Assembly: GCA_020744425.1 (NCBI GenBank)
Contig: JAGMUV010000020.1
Location: 1,340,642 to 1,404,641, forward strand
Length of the DNA stretch: 64,000 bases
Direction of reading: 5' to 3'
Origin: Dactylonectria macrodidyma
Lineage: Eukaryota > Ascomycota > Sordariomycetes > Hypocreales > Nectriaceae
The notes beneath the pieces are model-generated. The model was given only the letters and a program-made list of their open reading frames with translations. It was not told the DNA's origin and made no database searches. This document shows, one piece after another, positions 36,301 through 47,792 of the stretch (position 1 is its first letter; every line of letters starts with the position of its first letter). The position numbers and the translations under genes are program-made.

Positions 36301-36960
36301 TACCTATTCTTACGGAATATTATTAGTATATATAGCTTACTAATAGAGATCCTAAGTAATAGAAGACCCCTATTTATATCTAAGTTTTAGTAAGCCTTAA
36401 TGGCCTAATTAGGATTAAACTACTAGCTTATAATAGCATTCTAACTATAAGTTAATAGATAAATAGAATGCATAAATTAAGTACTTAAGCAATACTTATA
36501 ATACTATATTAACTATAAATAAAATAATTAGATAGAAAAGTTACTTATAGTATAACTAAGTTATAATACTATAACTAATAAAAGTACTAAGCTTATACTA
36601 TACTATACTAATTTCGGATTTATACTAAATATATACTAATAATAGTATAATAGAATTATTAACCTAAAAGTAATCCTAACGTTAGACTAACTAAAAAACC
36701 TCTATAAAGAAATAAAAACCGAACTTAAGTTTATATAAGGACGAATAAAAAAATACTATAATTAAAAAAGGCTAAAGAGACTATCCTTTTTAAAAGGAGA
36801 TATAGTCCTACTTATAATAAAAAACCTATTAATAGATAGACTAAGTAAAAAACTTGACTATAAATATATCAGACCTTATAAAGTATTAGAGAAAATCTCA
36901 GAAAATAATTATAAACTGGACTTAAAAATATAATATTACTTAGTTTTTTATATCTTATTA
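33330..36960 (+). pseudogene. Gypsy pol relic: protease, RT, RNase H, integrase
   Basis: Aspartic protease at 33330-33400, reading LPALVNSGTEFN for the family's ALVDSGA, so the catalytic Asp is now Asn. RT at 34050-34650: the IIDYxxLN block, the KTAFRTKFRLFEYLVM stretch and the active-site box YLNNILIF (about 34480-34500) for YLDDILIF, both catalytic Asp lost. RNase H at 34860-35280, with the TNASNFALRA block (DAS changed to NAS) and NYSIYNKEFL. Integrase: an HHCC-like zinc region near 35940-36090 (HNHPLYRHLGI...SYELYNKTK), then the catalytic core at 36130-36500 with MDFIIKLP and IDRFIKFSYF. The order RT-RNase H-integrase is Ty3/gypsy. All active-site changes are G>A or C>T. Confidence 0.7.
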
Positions 36961-37160
36961 TTAGAATTAATAGAAAATACTATTCTAGTTAATAATAGAT
37001 AAAGTTATAAACTAGTAGTAGAAGACTTAGAAGAGTATTATATTAAAGAAATCCATAATATAAATAAAATCGATAGAAAAATAATATACTTTATAAAGTA
37101 GAAAGACTACTCTAAAAGCGAAATATTATAATAACTACTAGAAAACCTTATCTATACATA
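36960..37160 (+). pseudogene. Chromodomain-like C-terminus of gypsy pol
   Basis: After integrase, 37030-37150 reads YYIKEIHNINKIDRKIIYFI followed by a K.KDYSKSEI stretch and ENLIY. This matches the chromodomain pattern of a V.EIL start, a YLVKWKGY core and a final WEP..NL helix, with the tryptophans lost. Such domains mark chromoviruses and are thought to steer integration to methylated-histone chromatin. Confidence 0.55.
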
Positions 37161-37234
37161 GCGTCTACTGAAGACGTTCTATATGTAATGACAGAAGATA
37201 AAGAAGCAATACTGAAATTAAACATAGTGGACTA

Positions 37235-37670
37235 ATCGATCGCATCCACCCTACTATAAGCCTGGACCTCGATGACCGTATCGGCCTCTTGGCGCTCCGC
37301 CTCATCCAGCTCGTCTAGAGAACGAAGACCCCGACGCACTATCTCTACACCTCGCTTTTAAAGCTGTTTTTATTAATGACGAAGCTGCATTAAATGAGAT
37401 AAATGCTTATTCATTTGCTATTATAATTCTATTAACTCCTCTTCCGCCTATTCCTCCTCAGACTCTAAATAGCGCTTTTTAGCCATTAGATGAGAAGCTG
37501 CTTGGTTAGTATAAATATAAAAATCGGATAAGTAGGAATAAATACTTATATATAAAAATCGACTCTTTTGAACTATTATAAGAATGTCTGCAATAAATGC
37601 ACTTAGAATAGTAGGAAATGCCTTTAAGTATCTTACACTTTAACTTCTATTAAGTACAATTTAAGCATTT
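37235..37670 (-). pseudogene. Antisense Cys-cluster / coiled-coil gene relic in the gypsy 3' region
   Basis: On the minus strand, opposite to gag-pol. The upstream part (37670-37590) has five Cys spaced C-x2-C-x6-C-x11-C-x2-C in one frame (first Cys codon 37667-37665, last 37592-37590). After a frame change, an ATG at 37486-37484 opens a frame to the stop at 37234-37232. That frame has RIP-type stops early on but is fully open from about 37357 to 37235, reading RRGLRSLDELDEAERQEAD with Glu/Gln/Leu-rich, coiled-coil-like sequence before it. From memory, small Cys-cluster plus coiled-coil proteins with a similar RRGLxSLDEL block are common in fungal TE-rich regions; I cannot verify that here. 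Part of it (37220-37360) has near-normal composition. Confidence 0.5.
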
Positions 37671-37850
37671 AATAACCTTAAAGCCTATTTCTTTAATAAG
37701 TTCGTAAAGATAATAATAATATATAGTAGATTATGATTTTACTTTTAATATATTATTAGTATTATAGAAAAATAATTATAAAAGAAGGTTAGATAAACTA
37801 GAGAGAAACTTAAGATAGCTGAATTATAGGCCTTAGGGATAAGGACTAAT

Positions 37851-37860
37851 AGAAGGGAGA
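37851..37860 (+). other. Gypsy polypurine tract
   Basis: AGAAGGGAGA lies a few bases before the 3' LTR (37866), where plus-strand priming is expected. Confidence 0.45.
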
Positions 37861-37865
37861 CATTA

Positions 37866-38301
37866 TATTATAATCCGTATAATATAGACACTTAGTATTA
37901 TATAGCCCTTATAAATTTCTTACTAATTATAAATAATTACTATAAACTATAAAGCGATTACTATAATCATTCCTATAATTACTATAATTACTTCTATAAT
38001 TACTATAATCACCCCTATAATAAAGGTAATTAAACCTTATACTATATAGTATATAAACCTGAAGAACTGGCTATTATTAGAATACTAGCTCCTTAGCTAT
38101 TAATATAACTTAGTTACCTTAATTTACTCTGATTACTATGCATTATTATATATTAACTATTATTTAATATAATACTATGATTACTACTTAGTAAGTATGA
38201 CCTAACCGTTCTATTAATATAGACCCTGGTCTATCCCTTAGGAACCCTTTCTGAGCTACTCTATACCCTGTATAGCCTAGCCTGGGAACACGACCGTTAC
38301 A
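37866..38301 (+). repeat. Gypsy 3' LTR
   Basis: 436 bp ending GGAACACGACCGTTACA, followed by the TATTA duplication. Less mutated at its 3' end than the 5' LTR. Confidence 0.75.
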
Positions 38302-38306
38302 TATTA

Positions 38307-39410
38307 AGCTTTAATATAATACTTTCTGGATCTAAAGGAATAAGCCTGGCCCTTCTAAAACCTTCTTTAATATTATTTTCTATTATAGTAGCTTAATAAG
38401 CAGTATAAAAGGCTAGAAAGAACTTAGTCTTTAAAACGTAGGTTATTAAGTATTTGATTAAATACTTTATTTTCTAATTATAGGCCTTTTTAAATAGCTT
38501 AAAGTACTTAATATTAAGAGGCTAAAGTAAATAAAATAAATAAAGTAATATATAAAGTATAATAATATTATTTTCTTTATAATATATTTTAAAGTTAGTT
38601 AAGTAATAGCTTTTATACTTATTAAAGATTAAAAGGTAATAGTAACTATTTAATTAGGTCTTTATATATAGATTAAAATACTTTATTTATTTAAGACTTA
38701 TCTTATTATTAGTCTAACTATTTTTAATTATAGAAATAGCTTAATTGCTTAAAAGGTTACTTTCTTAATACTAACTAATAAGGTAATATTAGCCTATAAT
38801 TATAATAAATAGCTAGATTGCCTAGCCTTCTATATTAATAGTTTAAATAACTATAACCTATTCTTAGTTTTTAAGCTATACTAATTTTAGCCTTTTATAC
38901 CTTTTTATACTTATAATAACCATTCTACTTATAATTATACTTATTATAAAGCTAGCCTTATTAAAATTATAAATATTAATAAAAATAATACTATATTTTA
39001 TAATTATATTTACTATAAATAAAAACTAATTATAAATAATAATTAGATCTTTATATTTAGCCTTCTAATAGTTATATTTATAAAAAAATCATATCTTAAA
39101 GTCTAAGTATTACTTAATAAAGTTAGAAGCCTAGTGCTTACTAATAGGTAATGCATTACAGTTAGCAAGTAGTCGATTAGCCATTTCTTCTATATTACGT
39201 AGTCATAGGAGAAATCCTCGTGAATCTAAGTTAAGAATGAACTGAATAATAATTCATTCCTCTAGATCAGATAGTTTTCGTAATTTAGGGATCCAATCGC
39301 CTTGAGAAGGAATGCTATTCTATCGCTAGCATAGGGCATAGTAATCGACCTAGTATAACCCTACAGCGCCCCAGAGGCCTAATATCGGGTCATTTTAAAG
39401 AGCTTAAAAG
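38307..39410 (-). pseudogene. Pogo transposase relic, N-terminal and DDE part
   Basis: Minus strand, read leftward from about 39400. The CENP-B/pogo-type DNA-binding region contains SRGF (39200-39230) and a MANRLLANCNALP stretch. Linker residues run to about 39050. In the catalytic core the first Asp block YNFDEAGF appears as YNFNKASF (about 38950-38985), then a VIVI...GW.I block. A second block leads to an LEFLPAF-like region and IPLDPESIILKL just before the gypsy insertion at 38306. Codons lost are mostly Trp and Gln. This is the best preserved transposase in the window and the reference for 2400-4132 and 53752-54250. Confidence 0.7.
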
Positions 39411-39908
39411 GCAAGAAGAATATTTACCTCTTTATTTAACTATAATATATTTTATAGTTAAGAAACAATTGATTAGATAGAAAGAGTAGAGATTGAGGGA
39501 TTTTTAGTGCATATACTTATTTAGTATATATACTTATTATACACATTAATTAAAATTATAATAAGTATAGAATATAATAAATATAGAGCTTTTAGAAAGC
39601 TTTTATTATATAATAATTTTACTTTTTAATATCTAGCTTTTTTATTTAGCTTTTTTATATAGTTTTTTTACTTAACTTTTTAATTACTTAATATATTTTA
39701 AAAGATTAATTAAAATAATAAGGCTTATACTTTAATATAATAAAAACTTTAGTTATTTTAAATTATTATTATTTTAAGCTTAGGTTTTAAGCTTTTATAC
39801 TAGTATTTATTATTAATTATTTTTTATTTTTTTTACTATTTAATCTCTAGCCTTTATCTAAGTATATATTACTAAAGACTATAACTTTAATAATACATAT
39901 TATACTAT

Positions 39909-41393
39909 TAAAGTTATAGTCTTTAGTAATGCATACTTAAAGAAAGGCTAAAAATTAAATAGTTAAAAAAAATTTATAATTTATAATAAATAATAATATT
40001 AAGGCTTAAAATATAAGCTTAAAGTAATAGTAATTTAAAATACTTAGAGTTTTTATTATATTAAAGTATAAGCTTTATTATTCTATTTAACTCTTTAAAA
40101 TATATTAAGTAATTAAAAAAGCTAGATTAAAAAGCTAAATATAAAAGCAAAATATTAAAAAGTAAAATCATTATATAATAAAAGCTTTATAAAGGTTTAT
40201 TATATTCTAAACTTATTATAATTTTAATTATATTATAATTTAATTATTACTTTATAATTTATAATTATAATTTAAAATAACCTCTTTTAATTAGATAAAT
40301 AATATAATATATAACGTATGTAATAAGCGAGCGTCGCAGACAAGCGAGCGTCGCACTCTGATTTTCACTTTAAATTATAAAATTTAAAAAATTCTTAAAA
40401 ATTTAAACTAACCTTAAAATAGTTAAGGTTTTTTACCTAGCTTATTTATAAAATATATTATTTTTAAGAATTTTTCTAGTTTATATATACTTATAGCACT
40501 AGTAGTATAAAGTTCGTACTGTATTTTGAACTATTTTTATTTATAACTAGCTTAATAATTTTTAAAAAAATCTAAAGAAAATACTAGCTTATTAACTTTT
40601 TAATTACATATTTTAAATTAATATCCTAAAAATCCTAAAGCTATATTAGCTATTTTATAAAATTTAAAGTTTGGAGTTTTAAGTATATAGTATAGGTGTA
40701 ACGCTCGCTTGTCTGTGACGCTCGCTTATTAAATACGTTATATAATATATTATATAATAATTTAATAAACTCTTATTAATATTAATATATAAAAACTATT
40801 TTATATATATATTAATTAAAAGAATTAAAAAGATTAAAACTTACTTTTTAAATTATAAAAAGTATTTTATTTATTTAATTTAAAATATATAATAAAAATC
40901 AAATTTAATTAACTTAATTATAAAAAACTTACTTAATAATTTTTAATTATTATATTTTTTAAAAGAATTTATTTTTATAATCTTTATTAAATAAAAATAT
41001 AATTTAATAAATTAAAATAAAATTAATTTTATTAAAAGAATTAATTTTAAAAAAAAATAAAAAGAAATAATAATTATTAATAAAATATTTTTTAATAATT
41101 TAAAGAGTTATAATATAAAAATTATATAATTATATACTAATATTATATTAAATAATATATAGTTAAAAGAGTAATATATTAAAAACTAAGAAAATTCTAT
41201 AATTACTTTTAATATTAAAGTTAAAAAGATTTAATAAAAGAAGGTTTAAAAGAAGAAGAATAAGAGTCTATTTATAACTAAGTTAACTAATTAATTAAGT
41301 TTTTTATTTTAAAATAACTTAAGTAATATATAATATAGAGACATAGTAATACAGAAATAAAAGTCTGAATAGTGGTTTTAATAGTATTTAATT
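39909..41393 (-). mobile_element. Family A retroposon (A1) containing a MITE
   Basis: Starts TAAAGTTATAGTC and ends GTGGTTTTAATAGTA. Removing the MITE at 40314-40738 leaves about 1.06 kb. The left flank (CATATTATACTAT) and right flank (TTTAATTAGTATAT, the interior of the next family A copy) do not match, so one side has been rearranged. Confidence 0.65.
40314..40738 (+). mobile_element. MITE with pogo-like TIRs (AAGCGAGCGTCGCAGAC type)
   Basis: 425 bp, inverted repeats ACGTATGTAATAAGCGAG and ACGTATTTAATAAGCGAG, each with two 17-bp units bearing CGTCGC. Aligning both flanks to the family A1 core (AATATACATACAGC) shows the inserted DNA flanked by duplicated TA (CA in the consensus). The ends are nearly free of mutation while the host copy is saturated. 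Confidence 0.8.
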
Positions 41394-42320
41394 AGTATAT
41401 ATATAAAACAATTCTTATATACTAATATTAATAAAGGTTTACTAAACTATAAATAATATACTATATATATATTATATTATTTATTTAATTAAAGAGAGTT
41501 ATTATAAGTTAGTTATATTATAACTAATTAATTAAATTATAATATAATATATATAATAAGCATACAGCATATCTAAGTATATAACGCACTTATACTATAT
41601 ACTTTAAAAGCTAAACCTTAAATTTTCTAAAACAGCCTATCTAGGCCTAATATTTTTAAAGATTTAACTTTAAATCTTTAATTAAAAAGTTAATAAAGAA
41701 GTATTTTTTTAGACTTTTAAAAACATTATTATGCTTACTATAAATAAAAATACTATAAAATATAGTATGAATTTCATATTACTAGCGCTATATATATATA
41801 TAATATGAAAAATTCTTAAAAATAAAATATAGTAAAAATAAGCTAAGTATAAATTTATAGCTATTTTAAGCTTAGTTTGAATTTTTAAGACTTATTTTAA
41901 AATTGTAATTTAAGGTGAGAATCTTAATGCGTTGTATATTTGGATGCGCTGTATGCTTATTATACACGTTAATAAGAATTATAAAGCGTTGAATTATGAC
42001 TTAGAATTATAATAAGCTTAGAATGCGATAAATGCAGAGATCACTCTTATAGGGCTTTTATTATATAATGATTTTCCTTTTTAATATCTAGCTTTTCTAT
42101 TTAGCTTTCTAGCTACTTAATGTATTTTAAAGGGTTAATTAAGATAGTAAGGCTTATACTCTAATATAATAGAAACTCTAGTCATTCTGAGTTATTATTA
42201 CTTTAGGCTTAGGTTTTAAACCTTTATACTATTATTTATTATTAGTTATTTTCTTTTTATTATTATTTAACTTCTAGCCTCTTTTTAACTGTGTATTACT
42301 AAGAACTATAAACTTAATAT
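41394..42320 (+). mobile_element. Family A (A1), 3' part, containing a MITE
   Basis: Picks up the A1 core at AATTAGTATATATATAAAAC and runs to GAACTATAAACTTAATA. It carries the 13-bp unit array and the T-rich run near the 3' end. The 5' part is missing on the left, where another family A copy abuts. Confidence 0.6.
41547..41969 (+). mobile_element. MITE with pogo-like TIRs (AAGCATACAGCGCATCC type)
   Basis: 423 bp between TA dinucleotides. Same subfamily as 24327-24751, sharing CTATATACTTTAAAAGCTAAAC near the left end and the AGCGCTATATATATA centre. Confidence 0.75.
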
Positions 42321-43260
42321 ATATATACTTATTTAGTACTTTTAATATAGAATTGTCTTATTAATTATTAACATATTTAATTATATTAAATTAATTATTC
42401 TATTATTATTAAATATAATATATATTATTTATTATAATATTTTACTTTATTAAATTATAAATATTATATATTTTAGACTTATTTTAAAAGTTTAGTATAA
42501 GCGTGATTATTATATATTAATAGCTTTAATTTAGTATAGTATTATATTAACTTAAGTAGTATACTTATACTATTAGTATATATAACTTTATTAAATAATA
42601 TTAAAATAGTAATAAAAGTCTAATAACTTTATACTTTTATTTAACCTTTATAATAATAAATATAGAATTAACAAATTATAATACTTATTATACTAATTAT
42701 AAATAATAAATATAATTTAAAAGGAATTATTAAATTACTAAAGCTTAAATTATTTAATAATTTATTAAATAATATAATCCTATTTATTATTAAAATAAAA
42801 GGATATTTTTAATTCTTCTTATAATACTTTATATTAATTAAAATATACTTATTATTTATAAATAATTTAATAACTAAAATATTAAAAATTAGTTTATATT
42901 AATTATAAAGGACTTTCTAAATGATAATAAAATAAGTTAAGATTAAAATATTATTAATATTTTAATAAATTAAGAAAATTTTAAAAAGTTCTTAAAAATA
43001 CTTTTAATATAGTTAATAAAGAAAAGTAAGTAATAACTAAAATCTATAAAATTAAATAAACTTAATTTAATATTACTTATTCTATTAAGTTCTAATAAAT
43101 TGCCTTTAAATTAGAATAGGATAATAATATACTTATAAAAATCTTTTATTAAAGACTAAAAAAGAAAATTAAGAAAAGGCTATATAAAGCTGATTAATCT
43201 AATACTCTTACTAAATAAATAATTAAAAAAAAATAAGAACTTTAAGTTAAAGTATATTTA

Positions 43261-43699
43261 ATATACTTAATAAGTAAATAAGCTAAATAAGTAAATAAGC
43301 TACTTTAAAATTTCCTAGTATTTATACTTTGAATAAAAATATCTTTAAAATATTCTCTACAATTAAAACTAAGAATAAAATAGCTAATATTATAGAAATA
43401 GTTCTATTATATATTAAAAAATAAATATAAATTTTCTTAGATTCTTTTAAAAATTACTTAATAAGCTATATTAAAAATGCTTATTTATACTATATACTTA
43501 GCTATTTTTATATAAAAGAATTTTTTTAAACATTTAAATAAAATTATATAGTTTTCTTTTTAGTTAAATAATTAAAAGTATTTTTATTTTATTTTTAATA
43601 ATTAAATAGCTAGTTTTAAAAATTTAAGGTTTAGCTCTTTTTAGTGTATAGTATTTATAGCTTACTTGCTTATTTGGCTTACTTACTTATTAAGTATGT
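43261..43699 (+). mobile_element. MITE, variant core (AAGTAAATAAGCTAAAT type)
   Basis: About 439 bp between TA dinucleotides, inserted just after the gag relic. The TIRs have the two-unit 17-bp layout with TAAGCT as variable part. The interior differs from the 425-bp group and is shared with 47168-47602. Confidence 0.7.
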
Positions 43700-44429
43700 T
43701 ATATTTAATTATAATTTAAAGTATAAAGTAATAAAGAAATACCTTAAGGAGAATTCTTAAATAACTCTTATATTAGAATAGATGGCTCTTAATATTATAA
43801 ACTTATATAGATATTATACTATAATCTATATTATAAAAAATACATTTATAATAAGTAAAAAAATAATTTTTTTATATAATTAGAAGATTACTTAGTATTT
43901 ATATTATATCTTTATAATAAAATTAAGGGCTATTAAATAGAGAGCTTTAAACTTATTATTAAGATTATAATTTTAGAATATTTTAATAAGCTTTTTTTTT
44001 TTAAAATATATTAAAAGGACTAATAAGCTTAATATAATATAAGAAAGAAGACTACTTAATTTATACTTAGGCTAGAATTAACTTTTAATATATATAATAA
44101 CATAAATAAAAAAACCAAATAGCTAATTATATAAAATAAGAAACATAAGTATTATAAATAAAAAATAATAAATACTATTTATAAAAAAGTAATATATAAG
44201 TAATAATATAAAAAGAAAATTACTTTTATTAAAAACTATATATATAATATAAATAATAATAAAATAAAAAATACTTAAGCTATAAGTATAAGTTAATAGT
44301 ATATAACTTACTATATTAATAAATAGTAAAGTAAAAGTAGATAATATTAATCTTAAAGTAATTAATAAACTAAAACTATTATAAAAGTATAAAAAGGAAG
44401 CTTATATATTATATAATCTTAAAAGTTAT

Positions 44430-45498
44430 TAAGGTTATAGTCCTTAGCAGCGCACACTCAGAGAGAGGCTAGAGGTTAAACAGTTAAAAAAAAATATAAC
44501 TAATAGTAAATAACAGTATGAGGGCCCAAAACCCAAGCCTAAGGCAATAGCAACTCAGAATGACTAGAGTTTCTACTGCATCAGAGTACAAGCCTTACTA
44601 TCCTATTCAACCCTTTAAGATACATTACTAGAAAAGCTAGATAGAAAAGCTAGACAGAAAAGCTGGACAGAAAAGCTAGATATTAGAAAGCAAAATCGTC
44701 ATACGATAAAAGCCCTATAAGAGTTCGTCACATTCTAAGTTACTTTATCACAATTCTAACTCATACTCATATCACAATTTAACTCTTTATAATTCTAGTT
44801 ATATTATAATTTTACTTATTAAAGACTAAAATGAATACTATAATAAATATCTAGTATAATACATTCTATACTCTTAATAACTTAGGTTTTAATAATTACT
44901 ATACTCTTTTTATATATAATTTAGATATTAAGCTTAATAAGAATATAGAAACCTTTAATAAGCTAAAGGCTATAGTAATAGATTATAGTCTTAAAGAAAT
45001 TAGAACTATTAAAACTTAATAACTTTCTAATAGTAAGTAAGTCGCTTTAATAATCTTTAATACTAAGGTATTCTTAAGACTATACTTCTTTAAAAGTAAT
45101 TAATAATTTAAGAACTAAATTAAAAATGAATAATACTTCTTAAGATAACTAATAATAAAACTAATAATTAAAATATTTCTAAAAGAAATAGCATTTTTAA
45201 AATTACTAATTAATATTAATAAAAGGTAGATAATATAAGTTATAAGTAATATAGCTATTATTAATATATAAAAAGACTAAGAATAATAGAAGGATATAGT
45301 AAAAAGAGGTTCTACTAATGAGTTCTTAGTAGTTAAAAGAAGAAGGATAAGAGTCTATCTATAACTAGGTTAACTAATTAATCGAGTCCTTCGTTTTATA
45401 ATAACTTAAGTAATATAAACACATAACTATACAGAAATGCAGTAATGAGGAACGCAGTAGCGTAAAAACAAAAGTCCGAATAGCGGTTTTAATAGCGA
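44430..45498 (-). mobile_element. Family A retroposon, core type A2, well preserved ends
   Basis: 1,069 bp from TAAGGTTATAGTCC to GCGGTTTTAATAGCGA, flanked by the exact 14-bp duplication ATCTTAAAAGTTAT (44416-44429, 45499-45512) inside the gypsy relic. The end sequences keep CpG-containing words (AGTCCGAATAGCGG). Confidence 0.8.
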
Positions 45499-46472
45499 AT
45501 CTTAAAAGTTATATATTTAATTATAAAGATAGATAGATTATTAAAGAATTTAATTATTTAAAGGTTTTTATTAATAAAAAGAACTAAAGTATTGCTTTTA
45601 ATATTATTTTTATAAAGTATGATAATATTATACTTAAGTATTTATAATTAAGAAAATATAACCTATTTATATATTAATTAAAGAATTAATTAACTATTAA
45701 TTAATAATAAAAATAATAACTTTAATCTTAATTTCTAAAGATAGTAAGAATAAGAATTTATATAAAGACATAATAAATATTTTATTACTTTATATAAGAA
45801 TATAATATAAATACTAGAAAGATAAGAATATAGTATTTTAACGAATAATTAAATACTTATAATAATAAATTAAAGAAATAAATAAAGACCTCAGAAAATA
45901 TAAAAAGGAAAAATAAGAAAAACCTAAAGATAATAGGCTTAAGAATATATTAGTATAATAATATATGTATAAAAAGCTCTTTATAAAAGAACTTAAGATA
46001 CGATTATTAGAATTTAGTTAATTAAATTATAAAAGTATATTAAAAGATAAAGTATTATTTATATTCTTTAAGATCTTTAACTTTTATAAAATATAGTTAT
46101 AAATACTTAAAGAATATATTAAAAATATATTATATAAAGGATATATTAGGATATTAAAGTCTTTAGCTAGCTATTTAGTTATATTCATTTTTAAAAAGAA
46201 TAATAAACTCTAATTTATTATAGATTATTACTATTGAGATAATATTATATTAAAAGATTAAACCTTAGTATTACTTATTTTAGAGCTTAAGGACTGACTT
46301 TATAATATAAAAGTACTTATAATATTAGATTTTAAAACTATATATAGCCTTATTTATAATAAAGATATATATAAATAGAAAACTGCCTTTAGAATAAAGT
46401 TTAGACTATATAAATACTTTATTATGCCTTTTAGACTTATAAATATACTAGCTATATTTTAATAAATAATTA

Positions 46473-47790
46473 ATAATATTACTATTAAAGCCGCTATTCA
46501 GACTTTTATTTTTATATTACTATATTTCTTATTACTATATTTCTATATAGTTATATGTTTATATTACTTAAGTTATTATAAAACGAAGGACTTAATTAAT
46601 TAGTTAACTTAGTTATAAATAGACTATTATCCCTCTTTCTATATATTTATAAAACCTTCTTTTACTATATATCCTTTTCTTATTTATTAAACCCTTACTA
46701 TGCTTATATTCCTAACTAGCTAAGTATACTAATAGCTTTATAATTAATATTAATAATAATTAAAACCCCTTAGTTTTTAATATATCTTTTTATATATTAA
46801 TAATAATTATATTATATATATATATATTATTTACTCCTTATTAATATTAATTAATAATTTAAAAAATACTATTTTTTCTAAATATATTTTAAATATTAGC
46901 TTTAGTATTAATTACTTTAAAAATATTATTTATTTTTAATCTAATTCTTAAATTTATAAAAAGGTATAATCTTAAGAATACTTTAATCCTAAAGATTATT
47001 AAAGTAATTTACTTATTAAAAATTTATTAAGTTTTAATAGTTCTAATTTCTTTAAGATTATAACTTATTATTATAATTTTTAGCTTATTAAACTTATTAA
47101 GCTTAGTATTTCAATTATATATACAGAGAGTATAATATTTATTAAAACCTAAGTTATTAAATATATAACGTACTTAACAAGTGAGTAAGCTCAATAAGCG
47201 AGTAAGCTACTTTAAAATTTGCTAGTATTTATACTTTAAATAAAAATATCTTTAAAATATTCTTTAAAATTAAAACTAAGAGTTAAAGAGCTAATATTAT
47301 AGAAATAGCTCTATTATATTTTAAACAATAAATATAAATTTTCTTAGATCTTTTTAAAAATTACTTAATAAGCTATATTAAAAATGCTTATTCGTATTAT
47401 ATACTTAGCGATTTTTATGTAAAGGAATTCTTTTAAAAATTTTAAAAAAATTATTATAGTTTTCTTTTTAATTAAATAATTAAAAGTATTTTTATTTTTA
47501 ATAATTAGATAGCTAGTTTTAAAAGTTTAAAGTTTAGCTCTTTTTAATATATAGTATTCGTGGCTAACTTGCTTATTTAGCCTATTTACTTATTAAGTAT
47601 GTAATTATTTAATATAAAATTAAAAGAATAATATATTAAAAATTAAAAGAATTTTAAAAGAATTAAAAGATTTAATAAAAAGAGAGTTAAAAAAAGAAGA
47701 ATAAGAGTTTATTTATAACTAAATTAACTAATTAGTTAAGTCCTTTATTTTAAAATAACTTAAGTAATGTAAATATATAATATAAAAATG
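46473..47790 (+). mobile_element. Family A composite with a MITE
   Basis: A plus-oriented A2 copy starts near 46473 (ACTATTAAAGCCGCTATTC) and runs to the MITE at 47168. Right of the MITE (47604-47790) the sequence is the 5' part of a minus-oriented A1 copy, so the MITE now sits at a junction of two copies. Confidence 0.5.
47168..47602 (+). mobile_element. MITE, variant core (AAGTGAGTAAGCTCAAT type)
   Basis: About 435 bp. Left TIR ACGTACTTAACAAGTGAG, right TIR ACATACTTAATAAGTAAA read inward. It shares its interior (TTTGCTAGTATTTATACTTT) with 43261-43699. Confidence 0.7.
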
Positions 47791-47792
47791 CT

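Larger units (their letters stand above)
30157..38301 (+). mobile_element. Ty3/gypsy chromovirus (8,145 bp)
   Basis: Two LTRs of 436 bp each (30157-30592, 37866-38301) start TATTACGACCCG (from TGTTACGACCCG) and end CGTTACA. Flanking TATTA (30152-30156, 38302-38306) is the 5-bp duplication. The transposase reading frame of the host pogo element resumes across it. The interior has gag, protease, RT, RNase H, integrase and a chromodomain-like C-terminus on plus, and a separate gene relic on minus before the 3' LTR. RIP is strong but the frames remain traceable. Confidence 0.8.
28984..39546 (-). mobile_element. Fot1/pogo-like transposon holding a solo copia LTR and a gypsy element
   Basis: Inverted repeats begin ATGTATATAATAAGC at left and ATGTGTATAATAAGT at right, each followed by two 17-bp units (AAGCATATATACTAAAC, AAGTATATACAC). 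TA dinucleotides flank it (28982-28983, 39547-39548). Removing the gypsy element (30157-38301) and the solo LTR (29402-29948), each with 5 bp of duplication, leaves 1,861 bp, the usual size for Fot1-like elements. The minus strand codes for the transposase. It is probably the type of autonomous element that mobilised the 425-bp MITEs, judging from shared repeat syntax. Confidence 0.75.
26622..39893 (+). mobile_element. Family A retroposon (A1) split by a second copy, a MITE and a pogo element
   Basis: Starts ACTATTAAAACCGCTATTCAG and ends GACTATAACTTTAA near 39893. Pieces at 26622-27077, 28230-28523, 28952-28981 and 39549-39893 line up end to end with family A1 once the guests (27078-28214, 28526-28949, 28984-39546) are removed. 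Confidence 0.6.
42330..46472 (+). pseudogene. Second Ty3/gypsy relic (gag to RT)
   Basis: Plus-strand coding, interrupted by a MITE (43261-43699) and a family A copy (44430-45498). Near 42780-43200 the text follows gypsy gag, ending in a KKRLYKAD..NTLTK stretch. At 46080-46470 it follows gypsy RT: a YIRILKSLASYLVIFIFKK block, then a KTAFRIKFRLYKYFIMPF stretch and a RLINILAIF end, cut off by the next family A copy at 46473. It differs from the 30157-38301 element by more than transitions, so it is a separate gypsy lineage. Its LTRs were not located. It is heavily mutated. Confidence 0.55.
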
